From contig CAJTLR010000051.1 of the NCBI GenBank assembly GCA_910577185.1, positions 1 through 27,324 of the forward strand: a stretch of 27,324 nucleotides of DNA. The letters are read 5' to 3'. The position numbers and the translations under genes are program-made. Numbering within the stretch: position 1 is the first letter of the stretch; each line of letters opens with the position of its first letter. The stretch comes from an uncultured Acetatifactor sp. GTDB taxonomy: Bacteria; Bacillota; Clostridia; Lachnospirales; Lachnospiraceae. Of the stretch, positions 1 through 8,462 are shown piece after piece. Under the pieces are notes generated by a model. That model was not told the origin of the DNA. It made no database searches and saw nothing but the letters and a program-made list of their open reading frames with translations.

Positions 1-226
1 TTTATTCCCGCGGGCAACGAGCCAAGTGGCTGCCTGCAGACATTTGGCGACTGCCCCGGGGGTCAAATACCAAAGTGTCCCTTGGACGCTTTCTGCTGCG
101 CAGCGCTGCAAGTTTGATGCCCCGTTGCCTGCAGCGGGACTTTGATTTAAAAAAGAAAAAGGCCGAATGGCCATACGAAATACTGGGATACTTCCATATT
201 GGAAAAAAAGAGCAAGGAGGAAGAAT

Positions 227-2494
227 ATGCGGAATGTAATTGGTTTGAACGAGGACTGGAGATTTGTGCGGGAGGATGCAGGACTGCCGGAGGAACTGCC
301 GCTGGAGTGGCCGGTGGTTTCACTGCCCCATACCTGGAACGCGGTGGACGGACATGATGGCAAGGGAAATTATTACCGGGGAAAGTGCTGGTATGCCAAA
401 AGCTTTCAGACACCGAAGCAGCCTCTTCCGGGCGGCAGGGTATATGTGGAAATTCTGGCGGCCGGGCAGCAGGCCACAGTCTATGTGAACGGCACCGAGG
501 TTACTTATCACGAAGGCGGATATTCGATTTTCCGTGCAGACATTACCGATCAGTGCAAAGAGGATGGGGATAACCTTCTGGTGGTGGCATGCAACAATGA
601 GAATAAGAGCAGTGTGTATCCCCAGGCGGCAGATTTTACATTCTACGGCGGACTCTACAGAGGGGTCAATCTGATCAGTGTGCCTGACGCCCATTTTGAC
701 CTGGGATATTACGGGGGACCGGGACTGCAGGTGACACCAAAGCCCTGCGAGGATGGGGGAGCGGTTTTTGAACTGGTTTCCTGGGTGAAAAACACGGATG
801 AGAATTTTACGGTACAATATTTCATTTATGACGACAAGGGGAATGAAGTGGCTTCTGCCGTACGTCCCGCGGACCAGACAAAGGTTACGGTTTATGTGCC
901 GGATGCCAATAAATGGGATATCGACAATCCTTGCCTTTATACGGTGACAGCCCTTCTGCAGCGGCGCAATGAGGTTTATGATGAGGTGATCGTGCGCGCA
1001 GGTGTGAGAAGCTTTTCCTGCGACCCGGAAAAGGGCTTCTGCATCAATGGGGAATGGACGCCTTTAAGGGGAGTGAGCCGTCATCAGGACCAGCTTTACA
1101 AAGGAAATGCCCTCACACGCCTGGATCATTACAGGGATGCCTGCATCATCAAGGAGCTGGGTGCAAATACCATCCGTCTGGCCCATTACCAGCATTCCCA
1201 GGATTTTTATGACGCATGTGATGACCTGGGTTTTATTGTCTGGGCAGAAATTCCCTTTATCAGCGTCATGAACCAGGATCCCGCGGCGCATCAGAACTGT
1301 ATCAGCCAGATGAAGGAGCTGATCATTCAGAATTACAACCATCCCTCCATCTGTTTCTGGGGTGTGTCCAATGAGATTCTTATCGGCGGTATTTCGGAGC
1401 AGCTTGTGGAGAACCATAAGGAACTGAATGCACTTTGCAAGGAACTTGATCCCACAAGGCTCACTACCATAGCCCATGTGTCCATGACGCCCCTGGACAG
1501 CCCCGTACACGGGATCACGGATGTGGAAAGCTACAATCACTATTTCGGCTGGTATGGCGGCAAGATGGAGGACAATGGTCCCTGGCTTGACCATTTCCAT
1601 GAGACATACCCGCAGATCTGCCTGGGACTTTCCGAATATGGCTGCGAGGGTATCGTGACATATCACGGCCCGAATCCGGCCTGCAAGGATTACAGCGAAG
1701 AATATCAGGCACTTTACCATGAGCATATGGCAAAGGTGCTGGATGAGCGTCCCTGGATCTGGTCCAGCCATGTGTGGAATATGTTTGACTTTGGGTGCGC
1801 AGCCAGAAATGAGGGCGGAGTGTCAGGCAGGAACAATAAGGGACTGATGACCATTGACCGGGCCACCCGGAAGGACAGCTATTATGTGTATCAGGCTTAC
1901 TGGAGCAAGGAGCCCATGGTTCATGTCTGCGGCAGGCGTTATGCACAGCGGGCGGGAGAGACCACACAGATCAAGGTATATTCCAACCAGCCTCAGGTGG
2001 AACTGTATCTGAACGGAAAACTGGTGGGCACCCAGAGCGGCGGCAGAGTCTTTGCGTTCGAGACGGCCCTGGAGGATGGCTTCAATATTGTGACTGCGGT
2101 GGCAGGGGATGTGAAAGACAGCATCACTTTGGAAAAGGTGGAAAAAGAGCCGGCCATCTATGTGCTGCCGGAAGTCAATGAGAGGGCGGAAGGCGTGGCC
2201 AACTGGTTTAAGCTGGCAGGAGATCTGGACCTGAAGGCTCCCATGGAATTCCCGGAGGGGAAATATAGTGTCAAAGACACCATGGAGGAAATTTCAAAAT
2301 GCCAGGAGGCCATGGATGTGGTGGTAAAAGCCGTAAAGCTGGCCACCAACATGCTCATTTCTCCCGGCCTGGGAATGTGGGATATGCTGAAGTCCTCCAC
2401 ACCGGAGAGAATGTGCAATATGGCCGGGGGCACGATGCCGGAAGGATTTTTGGAAAGTCTGAATGCCCAGCTGATTAAGATTGACAAGAAATAA
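227..2494 (+). CDS. GH2 family beta-glycosidase, candidate beta-glucuronidase
   Basis: Hydrolyses a terminal beta-linked sugar, probably in the cytoplasm because no signal peptide is seen. From the N-terminus it has a sugar-binding jelly-roll domain, an immunoglobulin-like domain, a TIM barrel from about residue 275, and a C-terminal accessory region. The general acid/base is E383 in the motif NHPSICFWGVSNE, and the nucleophile is E470 in LGLSEYG. An N-x-K-G segment at N536-N537-K538 matches the carboxylate-contacting NxK motif of beta-glucuronidases, but some GH2 galactosidases carry a similar NDKG. I start it at 227 because AAGGAGG at 214-220 lies six bases upstream; the frame is open further 5', to an ATG at 167. 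It heads an operon with a GH3 enzyme, uxuA and uxuB, which favours a uronide substrate. GH2 membership is certain; substrate is inferred. Confidence 0.9.
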   Translation: MRNVIGLNEDWRFVREDAGLPEELPLEWPVVSLPHTWNAVDGHDGKGNYYRGKCWYAKSFQTPKQPLPGGRVYVEILAAGQQATVYVNGTEVTYHEGGYSIFRADITDQCKEDGDNLLVVACNNENKSSVYPQAADFTFYGGLYRGVNLISVPDAHFDLGYYGGPGLQVTPKPCEDGGAVFELVSWVKNTDENFTVQYFIYDDKGNEVASAVRPADQTKVTVYVPDANKWDIDNPCLYTVTALLQRRNEVYDEVIVRAGVRSFSCDPEKGFCINGEWTPLRGVSRHQDQLYKGNALTRLDHYRDACIIKELGANTIRLAHYQHSQDFYDACDDLGFIVWAEIPFISVMNQDPAAHQNCISQMKELIIQNYNHPSICFWGVSNEILIGGISEQLVENHKELNALCKELDPTRLTTIAHVSMTPLDSPVHGITDVESYNHYFGWYGGKMEDNGPWLDHFHETYPQICLGLSEYGCEGIVTYHGPNPACKDYSEEYQALYHEHMAKVLDERPWIWSSHVWNMFDFGCAARNEGGVSGRNNKGLMTIDRATRKDSYYVYQAYWSKEPMVHVCGRRYAQRAGETTQIKVYSNQPQVELYLNGKLVGTQSGGRVFAFETALEDGFNIVTAVAGDVKDSITLEKVEKEPAIYVLPEVNERAEGVANWFKLAGDLDLKAPMEFPEGKYSVKDTMEEISKCQEAMDVVVKAVKLATNMLISPGLGMWDMLKSSTPERMCNMAGGTMPEGFLESLNAQLIKIDKK

Positions 2495-2526
2495 GCAAAA
2501 TCAGGATACACCAGGAGAAAATGGAA

Positions 2527-2568
2527 CAGGGCCTGCCATGGGCAGAAGGTTTTGGCCGGCAGGCCCTG
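2527..2568 (+). promoter_or_regulatory. Intercistronic hairpin between GH2 and GH3 genes
   Basis: A perfect 11-bp inverted repeat, CAGGGCCTGCC at 2527-2537 and GGCAGGCCCTG at 2558-2568, with a 20-base loop. No T-run follows on the plus strand, so it is more likely an mRNA stability or processing element, or a weak partial stop, than an intrinsic terminator. Confidence 0.6.
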
Positions 2569-2601
2569 CCTATCATAAAAAAGAGAGAGAGGTAGAGTAT
2601 T

Positions 2602-4377
2602 ATGGTTGATATGAAAGCGAATCCCTTTTATCTGTCAGATGAGGACTGCAAATGGGTGGAAGATACCATTGCGGGCATGACGCTGGATGAGAAGATCGGG
2701 CAGCTCTTTTTTAACATGGGTTCCAGCAGGGACGAGGAATACCTGAAGATGACGGTAAATAAATATCATATCGGCGGTATCCGGTACAATCCGGGCACGG
2801 CAGACGAGGTGCATGAGCAGAACCGTATCCTCCAGGAGAACAGTAAGATTCCCCTGATTATCGCCTGCAACACGGAGAACGGCGGGGACGGGTCCTGTGT
2901 GGATGGAACCACCATCGGAAGCCAGACAAAGATAGGCGCCACCCGCAATGTGCAGTATGCCTACAATCTGGGATATATGTCCAACAAGGAGGCTGCCGCC
3001 ATAGGATGTAACCTTTCCTTCGCCCCGGTGAGTGATATTCTGTATAACTGGGAAAATCCGGTCATCGGAATCCGCACATACGGGAATGATGTGGACAGGG
3101 TTACGGAGATGACAAAGGCATATATGGATGGCGCGCATGCCAATCCGGGATTCTCTTGTGCCGCAAAGCATTTCCCCGGCGACGGTCTGGATTTCCGTGA
3201 CCAGCATGTGGCCAACAGTGTGAATGATTTCAGCTGTGAAGAGTGGGACGCCACATTCGGCAAGGTTTACCAAAATCTCATTGACAATGGCCTGGAGGCC
3301 ATTATGGCGGGACATATCATGCAGCCTGCCTACACGAGACATTTTAATCCCCAGATTGCGGATGAGGACATCATGCCCGCCACACTGTCTCCCGAACTGA
3401 TTAACGGGCTTCTGCGCACCAGGCTTGGTTTCAACGGTATGGTGCTGACGGATGCCTCCCATATGGTAGGCCTTACCTGCCGCATGAGACGCCGTGACCT
3501 GATGCCTGCGGCGATTGCAGCCGGTATTGACATGTTCCTGTTCTTCAACGATATGGATGAAGATTTTGAGGCCATGAAGCAGGGATATCTGGATGGAAGA
3601 ATTACGGAAGAGAGACTCAGCGATGCGCTGCACCGGATTCTTGCCCTGAAAGCCCATATGGGGCTGCACAAAAAGGCAAAAACGGAACTGGTGCCTCCCA
3701 AATCCCGGATGCAAGAGATCATTGGGTGTGAGGAGCATAAGGCCATGCAGAGGGAGATATCCGATAAGTCCGTGACGCTGGTGAAATATAAGGATAAAGA
3801 TGTGCTTCCCATGACGCCGGAAAAATACAAACGCATCATGATCGTGTATGTAAAGGGCCTGGAGGCACCGGGCATCGGCACCCTGATGCACAAAAATAAA
3901 GTGTCCCCGGCAGAGAAACTGAAGGAAAAACTGGAGGCCAGGGGCTTTGATGTCTTTATCTACGAAAGTCCTATCCAGAAACTGCTGAAAGAGGCCCAGG
4001 AGGGCGGGAAACCCAATCTCAATCTTTACTTTGCAGGAAAGGACACCATTAAGGACTTTACGGCAAAGCAGGACCTGATCATTACTCTGGTGGATATCGC
4101 TGGCGGATTCCAGCCGGTGGCAAGGCCCTCTTTTGGCATGACAAAGGGCGGCGGGGAGATTCCGTGGTATGTGCATGAACTTCCGGTGATTGTCATAGGA
4201 ACCAAGCAGCCGTTCGTGCTGGCAGACATTCCCCAGGCGCGCACTTATATCAATACCTATGACGTGCTGGATTCCACCTTTGACGCACTGGTGGAGAAGC
4301 TGATGAAAGGTGCGGAAGCCTTTGTGGGCCAGGATCCCGTAGATTCCTATTGCGGTGTGTGGGATACAAGATTATAA
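2602..4377 (+). CDS. GH3 NagZ-type beta-N-acetylhexosaminidase
   Basis: Cleaves terminal beta-linked N-acetylhexosamine; some relatives act as phosphorylases. The GH3 (beta/alpha)8 domain spans roughly residues 20-350. It carries KHFPGDG at 189-195 followed by D200-x-H202, the mobile-loop Asp-His acid/base pair characteristic of NagZ-like GH3 enzymes. The probable nucleophile is D284 in GMVLTDASH. Residues about 360-591 form the C-terminal alpha/beta domain that many Firmicutes members keep. No signal peptide is seen. The start at 2602 follows a purine-rich AGAGAGAGGTAGAG stretch; an in-frame ATG at 2611 is an alternative. It lies 107 bases after the GH2 gene and its stop overlaps an ATG (TAATG) in frame with uxuA. 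Paired with the GH2 enzyme it suggests degradation of an alternating uronate/hexosamine oligosaccharide, which is inference. Confidence 0.88.
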   Translation: MVDMKANPFYLSDEDCKWVEDTIAGMTLDEKIGQLFFNMGSSRDEEYLKMTVNKYHIGGIRYNPGTADEVHEQNRILQENSKIPLIIACNTENGGDGSCVDGTTIGSQTKIGATRNVQYAYNLGYMSNKEAAAIGCNLSFAPVSDILYNWENPVIGIRTYGNDVDRVTEMTKAYMDGAHANPGFSCAAKHFPGDGLDFRDQHVANSVNDFSCEEWDATFGKVYQNLIDNGLEAIMAGHIMQPAYTRHFNPQIADEDIMPATLSPELINGLLRTRLGFNGMVLTDASHMVGLTCRMRRRDLMPAAIAAGIDMFLFFNDMDEDFEAMKQGYLDGRITEERLSDALHRILALKAHMGLHKKAKTELVPPKSRMQEIIGCEEHKAMQREISDKSVTLVKYKDKDVLPMTPEKYKRIMIVYVKGLEAPGIGTLMHKNKVSPAEKLKEKLEARGFDVFIYESPIQKLLKEAQEGGKPNLNLYFAGKDTIKDFTAKQDLIITLVDIAGGFQPVARPSFGMTKGGGEIPWYVHELPVIVIGTKQPFVLADIPQARTYINTYDVLDSTFDALVEKLMKGAEAFVGQDPVDSYCGVWDTRL

Positions 4378-4396
4378 TGGAAACAGCAGGGGTATT

Positions 4397-4523
4397 CCCC
4401 TCTGGGGAACTGGAAACAGCAGAGGGGAAGGAGCCGGGGCAGAGTATTTACGGAGGAGGAGAAAAGGAGTCCGTAAATACTCTGAGGGAAAAGCCCCGGA
4501 GATGCCCCTCTGCGGAACTGGAA
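4397..4523 (+). repeat. Nested palindrome flanked by direct repeats, before uxuA
   Basis: Between the GH3 stop and the uxuA ribosome site lies a 19-bp direct repeat with one mismatch (4397-4415 and 4505-4523, both starting CCCCTCT and ending GGAACTGGAA). Inside it is a perfect 14-bp inverted repeat (AGAGTATTTACGGA at 4441-4454, its complement at 4470-4483). Outside that are CCGGGGC (4434-4440) with GCCCCGG (4493-4499), and AGAGGGG (4421-4427), which can pair either with CCCCTCT at 4397-4403 or with the copy at 4505-4511. The frame stays open from ATG 4377 into uxuA. It could be an RNA switch or a mobile palindromic repeat. Confidence 0.75.
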
Positions 4524-4544
4524 TTAAGAAAGGAGGCGTTTTGC

Positions 4545-5630
4545 ATGGGAATGCAAATGGGTTTTCGCTGGTATGGCGAAGGCAACGATAAGATTAAGTT
4601 ATCGGACATCAAACAGATTCCGGGCGTGACAAGCATTGTCTGGGCACTGCACAATAAACTTCCCGGGGAAGTATGGGAAGTGGAGGAGATCGCGGAAGTT
4701 CAGAAGGCACTGGAACCTTACGGTTTTAATATGGACGTGGTGGAGTCCGTGAATGTACACGACGATATCAAGATTGGTCTGCCCACCCGGGACGGGTATA
4801 TTGCAAATTATATTCAGACCATAAGGAATCTGTCCAAGTTTGGCGTGAAGGTGATCTGCTATAATTTCATGCCGGTTTTTGACTGGACACGCACGGACCT
4901 GTTCCACCCGGTGGGGGATGGATCCACGGCCCTTTATTATGAGGCAGACAAGATTCATGATGACCCCAAAGAGATGGCAGAATATATTCTGAACAATCTG
5001 CACGGCCTGACGTTCCCCGGCTGGGAGCCGGAGCGCATGGCCAAGCTGGACGAATTATTCGAGGCATATAAACCCGTGACAAAAGAGAAGCTGTGGGAGA
5101 ATTTGAAATATTTTCTGGAGCAGCTGATGCCGGTGTGCCATGAATGTGATATCAGGATGGCGATTCACATGGATGACCCGCCATGGGATATTTTCGGTCT
5201 GCCCCGTCTGCTGGTGGATGCCGCCTCCGTGGAGCATTTTCTTGCCATGGTGGATGACCCTTACAACTGCCTGACACTGTGTTCCGGAAGTCTGAACGCA
5301 AATCCGGAAAATAATGTTGCAGATATCGTGAGAAAACATTGTGACCGCATTGCGTTTGCACATATCCGCAATGTAAAGCATTTCCCCAACGGGGATTTCT
5401 CGGAGGCAAGCCACAGGGACTGCGACGGCGATACGGGGATTGTGGATATTATAAAGGCCTACCATGACTGCGGTTTTGAAGGCTATATCCGTCCCGACCA
5501 CGGAAGGCATTTGTGGGATGAAGGCCCCGGCAATGTGCGCCCGGGATATGGATTATATGACCGCGCCCTGGGCATCATGTATATGCTGGGGATCTGGGAT
5601 ATGCTGGATAGGCTGGACGCCGGGAAGTAA
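4545..5630 (+). CDS. uxuA: Mannonate dehydratase
   Basis: Dehydrates D-mannonate to 2-keto-3-deoxygluconate, the last dedicated step of the glucuronate branch; a cytoplasmic metal-dependent TIM-barrel enzyme. The 361-residue protein begins MGMQMGFRWYGEGNDKI and carries family blocks IPGVTSIVWALH (25-36), AIHMDDPPW (206-214), an SGS turn (247-249), AHIRNVK (272-278) and IRPDHGRH (315-322), which supply metal and substrate ligands. It is a typical length for a Firmicutes member. I place the start at 4545 because AAAGGAGG at 4529-4536 sits eight bases upstream. The frame is open back to 4350, and the 56-codon extension from ATG 4377 runs through the palindromic element, so it is probably not made. 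It is followed 127 bases later by uxuB. Confidence 0.95.
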   Translation: MGMQMGFRWYGEGNDKIKLSDIKQIPGVTSIVWALHNKLPGEVWEVEEIAEVQKALEPYGFNMDVVESVNVHDDIKIGLPTRDGYIANYIQTIRNLSKFGVKVICYNFMPVFDWTRTDLFHPVGDGSTALYYEADKIHDDPKEMAEYILNNLHGLTFPGWEPERMAKLDELFEAYKPVTKEKLWENLKYFLEQLMPVCHECDIRMAIHMDDPPWDIFGLPRLLVDAASVEHFLAMVDDPYNCLTLCSGSLNANPENNVADIVRKHCDRIAFAHIRNVKHFPNGDFSEASHRDCDGDTGIVDIIKAYHDCGFEGYIRPDHGRHLWDEGPGNVRPGYGLYDRALGIMYMLGIWDMLDRLDAGK

Positions 5631-5757
5631 GTTTTGACTGTCGCAGGCAGTGAGCCGTAAAACAATAGAACCCACTTCCGGCCAGGCTTTTATTTTCATA
5701 AATAAGCGGGGACTGTGCCATGTGGCGCGGTTCCCGGAAGAAAGGATGTTGTGTTAT

Positions 5758-7341
5758 ATGAAACTTTTAGACATGAAGGAGGGAATTTCCCCCCAGTGGG
5801 CAGAGAAAGGCTATCAGATGCCGCAGTTCGACTTGGAAGCGGTGCGCGCGAAGACACATGAACAGCCCACATGGGTACACTTTGGGGCGGGAAACCTTTT
5901 CCGCGCATTCCCCGCGGCAATTCTGCAGCAGGCCCTGGATTCCGGCAAATATGACAGAGGCGTGATTGTGGCGGAAGGGTTTGACTTTGAGATCATCGAT
6001 AAAGCATACAGACCCTATGATAATTTGGGCCTGCTGGTGTGCCTGCAGTCTGACGGCACTATACAGAAAAAGGTAATTGCTTCCGTGACGGAAAGCCTGA
6101 AGGCAGATTCCCAGTTCGCCGAAGACTGGGTGCGGCTTTCCGATATTTTCCGCAATCCCAGCCTGCAGATGATTTCCTTTACCATAACGGAGAAGGGCTA
6201 CGGTGTGGCTCCCGCCGACCTGGAAAGAGGGCTTGCACCGGTCCTGATCATGGGGAAGGTGACCCTGCTGCTGTATGAGCGTTTTCTGGCGGGGGCGCTG
6301 CCGCTGACCGTACAGAGCATGGACAACTGTTCCCACAACGGCGACAAGGTGAAGGCAGCGGTTCTCACTTACGCAGAAAAATGGGCGGAGGAAGGACTGG
6401 TTCCGGCAGAGTTCCTGGCATATGTGCAGGATCCGCAGAAAGTGACCTATCCCTGGAGCATGATCGACAAGATCACGCCCCGTCCGGACGCGAAAGTGCA
6501 GCAGATGCTGGCGGATGATGGATTCGAGGACAATTATACCATTATCACGGACAAACGCACGTACACGGCTCCTTTTGTCAATGCGGAGGAGACCGAGTAT
6601 CTTGTGATAGAAGATAATTATACCAATGGCCGCCCGCCTCTGGAGCTGGGAGGGGTGCTGTATGTTGACCGGGAGACCGTGGACAAGGTAGAGCGCATGA
6701 AGGTCTGTACCTGCCTGAATCCCCTGCACACGGCCATGTCCATATACGGCTGCCTGTTAGGTTATGATCTGATTTCCGCAGAGATGGAAGATGAGGACAT
6801 CAGGGGACTGATCACTAAGCTGGGCCATATTGAGGCTATGCCGGTGGTGGTGGATCCTGGCGTGCTTAAGCCCGCAGACTTTATTGACGCCGTGCTCAAC
6901 CGCCGTCTGCCCAATCCGTTTATGCCGGACGCACCCCAGCGGATTGCCACTGACACCAGCCAGAAGATTCCCATTCGTTTCGGCGAGACCATCAAGGCTT
7001 ATCAGGCGCAGGGCATGAATATGGACAATCTGGTGCTGCTGCCTCTGGTTCTGGCAGGTTATGCCCGTTATCTGAAGGGAATTGATGATGAGGGAAGGGC
7101 ATTTGAGCCTTCTCCGGATCCGCTGCTGGAGGAACTGCGCTCCATTGTGGCGCCTCTGGAAGTAAAGGAAGGGGAACAGGATTTCTCCTGCCTGAAGAAT
7201 TTGTTTGGCCGTAAGGACGTATTCGGCGTGGATTTGTATGCGGCAGGACTGGGAGAGCGCATTGAGGGAATGACGGCAGAGTTGTACGCGGGTCCCGGCG
7301 CAGTCCGCAGGACACTGCACAAATATGTGTCGGAGAGATAG
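5758..7341 (+). CDS. uxuB: Fructuronate reductase, long-chain mannitol dehydrogenase family
   Basis: Catalyses NAD(H)-dependent interconversion of D-fructuronate and D-mannonate, supplying the substrate of the UxuA encoded just upstream. The 527-residue protein has a Rossmann glycine motif HFGAGNLFRAF at 41-51 and the polyol-dehydrogenase catalytic Lys-Asn-His set as K315, N321 and H324 in KVCTCLNPLH. The spacing is one residue longer than in classical mannitol dehydrogenases and tagaturonate reductase (KVRILNGAH); from memory this form is usual in Firmicutes fructuronate reductases. The start at 5758 follows AAAGGA at 5741-5746; ATG 5746 is an alternative, and the frame opens earlier at 5650. 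It is the last gene of the operon; the bidirectional terminator at 7462-7497 closes it. Confidence 0.92.
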   Translation: MKLLDMKEGISPQWAEKGYQMPQFDLEAVRAKTHEQPTWVHFGAGNLFRAFPAAILQQALDSGKYDRGVIVAEGFDFEIIDKAYRPYDNLGLLVCLQSDGTIQKKVIASVTESLKADSQFAEDWVRLSDIFRNPSLQMISFTITEKGYGVAPADLERGLAPVLIMGKVTLLLYERFLAGALPLTVQSMDNCSHNGDKVKAAVLTYAEKWAEEGLVPAEFLAYVQDPQKVTYPWSMIDKITPRPDAKVQQMLADDGFEDNYTIITDKRTYTAPFVNAEETEYLVIEDNYTNGRPPLELGGVLYVDRETVDKVERMKVCTCLNPLHTAMSIYGCLLGYDLISAEMEDEDIRGLITKLGHIEAMPVVVDPGVLKPADFIDAVLNRRLPNPFMPDAPQRIATDTSQKIPIRFGETIKAYQAQGMNMDNLVLLPLVLAGYARYLKGIDDEGRAFEPSPDPLLEELRSIVAPLEVKEGEQDFSCLKNLFGRKDVFGVDLYAAGLGERIEGMTAELYAGPGAVRRTLHKYVSER

Positions 7342-7374
7342 GCGGTCCGGACAACGAGGATAAAACGGAAAAAT

Positions 7375-7405
7375 CGAGTAGGGGAACGTCTCTCTCCACT
7401 ACTCG
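7375..7405 (+). repeat. Hairpin downstream of uxuB
   Basis: CGAGTAG at 7375-7381 pairs with CTACTCG at 7399-7405, and GGA/TCC inside extends the stem with one mismatch. There is no T-run. It is followed by a short CGCG-rich hairpin and then by the true terminator near 7462. It may be a 3'-end stability structure of the uronate operon mRNA. Confidence 0.45.
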
Positions 7406-7461
7406 CCGCGCGGAGCGCGTATTGCGTCAGCAACAATTCTCCATATACGCCCCTGCGCACA

Positions 7462-7497
7462 AAAAGGGAACTGTACAGTAACTGTGCAGTCCCTTTT
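7462..7497. terminator. Bidirectional intrinsic terminator between uxuB and the small minus-strand gene
   Basis: AAAAGGGA pairs with TCCCTTTT, with one bulged A at 7470, and continues as CTGTACA/TGTGCAG around a GTAAC loop, about 15 bp in all. The A-run on the left and T-run on the right let it work in both directions, which fits the convergent genes: uxuB ends at 7341 and the minus-strand gene ends at 7505. Confidence 0.8.
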
Positions 7498-7504
7498 CGC
7501 CGTC

Positions 7505-7744
7505 TCAAAAGGTATATTCCCTGGATGAATGATAATAGCAGGTCTGAAGCTGGCTGTTCTTGTCATAGGTCACACTGTAGCAGTCATAAGGACAATCAGC
7601 CTCTGCCTTTTTCTCCAGCAGAACGCGGAAACCGTCGTTTTTGGGCTGCCGGGATTCCTGCTGTCGGGATCCCTCCCTTTCACGCTTCGCTTTTGGCATT
7701 CTGACTACCATTTGAACCGGATACACTTTGAAATTGCTTTGCAC
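7505..7744 (-). CDS. Small protein of unknown function, start uncertain
   Basis: I do not recognise the family. The 79-residue reading has a coding-like central part (FKVYPVQMVVRMPKAKRERE) and a tyrosine- and cysteine-rich end (ADCPYDCYSVTYDKNSQLQTCYYHSSREYTF). It ends beside a bidirectional terminator, which supports a real gene. The listed start is GTG at 7744 with no well-placed ribosome site. The same frame continues upstream without a stop for about 25 more protein-like codons (ending VEIFIQGGIVAANG) before hitting TAA near 7827. An ATG at 7821-7819 lies in another frame and would join it if two bases (a TA) near 7810-7815 were removed. So the gene may have a frameshifted 5' end, or use a non-AUG start. 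Confidence 0.5.
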   Translation of the reverse strand: MQSNFKVYPVQMVVRMPKAKREREGSRQQESRQPKNDGFRVLLEKKAEADCPYDCYSVTYDKNSQLQTCYYHSSREYTF

Positions 7745-7976
7745 TCCGTTTGCTGCGACAATCCCTCCCTGGATAAATATTTCAACAGTGTCCCTTGCGT
7801 TTGTATCTATTATATCGGCATTTTATATGGAAAAGATAAGTGAGAATGGCAAATGAAGGGAAAATCTAAAATAAATATTAAATCAGACGCAGTGGAGCAA
7901 AGTGAGAAAACAAGAGAAAACAAAAGAAAACAATAGTAAAAAAGAGATAACAAGGCGCTGATTGTCTTAAACATGT

Positions 7977-8005
7977 TTGCAAAGACTTCTCATTGAAACT
8001 ATTAT
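7977..8005 (+). promoter_or_regulatory. groESL promoter
   Basis: TTGCAA at 7977-7982, a 17-base spacer and TATTAT at 8000-8005 form a sigma-A-type promoter. The CIRCE operator begins 12 bases downstream of the -10 box, so the repressor would cover the start of transcription. Confidence 0.8.
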
Positions 8006-8017
8006 ATGTGTTAGCAA

Positions 8018-8044
8018 TTAGCACTCGAATTAAAGGAGTGCTAA
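8018..8044 (+). promoter_or_regulatory. CIRCE operator (HrcA binding site)
   Basis: TTAGCACTC, nine bases, GAGTGCTAA: an exact match to the CIRCE consensus. HrcA binds it and represses class I heat-shock genes. The hrcA gene is not in the window. Confidence 0.97.
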
Positions 8045-8076
8045 CAGACAATAAGTGTATATAGGAGGCAATTATA

Positions 8077-8364
8077 ATGAAATTAGTACCTTTAGGTGAC
8101 AGAGTCGTATTAAAGCAGTTAGTTGCAGAGGAGACTACGAAATCCGGAATTGTCCTTCCCGGACAGAGCAAGGAGAAGCCCCAGCAGGCGGAAGTCCTGG
8201 CAGTAGGCCCCGGCGGTGTGGTGGACGGCAAGGAAGTCAAAATGGAAGTGAAGGTTGGAGACAATGTCATTTACTCCAAATATGCGGGAACGGAAGTAAA
8301 GCTTGATGAGGAAGAGTATATCATTGTAAAGCAGAATGATATTCTTGCAATTATCAACAACTAA
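8077..8364 (+). CDS. groES: Co-chaperonin GroES
   Basis: The 10-kDa lid of the GroEL chamber. The 95-residue protein opens MKLVPLGDRVVLKQL, carries the mobile loop AEETTKSGIVLPGQSKEKPQ (about 18-37) and ends with the typical LDEEEYIIVKQNDILAIINN. The ribosome site AGGAGG lies just upstream of the ATG. It is the first gene of the CIRCE-controlled operon. A weak hairpin (CTGCCA 8376-8381 with TGGCAG 8391-8396) lies between it and groEL. Nothing unusual. Confidence 0.98.
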   Translation: MKLVPLGDRVVLKQLVAEETTKSGIVLPGQSKEKPQQAEVLAVGPGGVVDGKEVKMEVKVGDNVIYSKYAGTEVKLDEEEYIIVKQNDILAIINN

Positions 8365-8462
8365 AATCGAAAGTCCTGCCAAAGAAGCCCTGGCAGTCAG
8401 GGCAGAGGCGAAATTGTTCTGATATAAAAATAATGAATTATGGAAAATGGAGGCAAATTATC

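Noticed and set aside
1..115. Frame open from the window edge, ending at a TGA at 113-115
   Set aside because: Cys- and Pro-rich without recognisable motifs; more likely GC-rich intergenic DNA, possibly with a REP-like repeat, than the end of a gene.
2635..4176. Long minus-strand open frame opposite the GH3 gene
   Set aside because: Antisense shadow of a clear GH3 enzyme; composition is not protein-like.
4350..4544. Upstream-extended UxuA start
   Set aside because: The extension is encoded by the palindromic element and the GH3 end; the strong AAAGGAGG and family N-terminus support 4545. It is kept only as a possibility in the palindrome finding.
7529..7843. Plus-strand frame before groES
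   Set aside because: It overlaps the more plausible minus-strand small gene, lacks a ribosome site, and its hydrophobic look comes from antisense reading.
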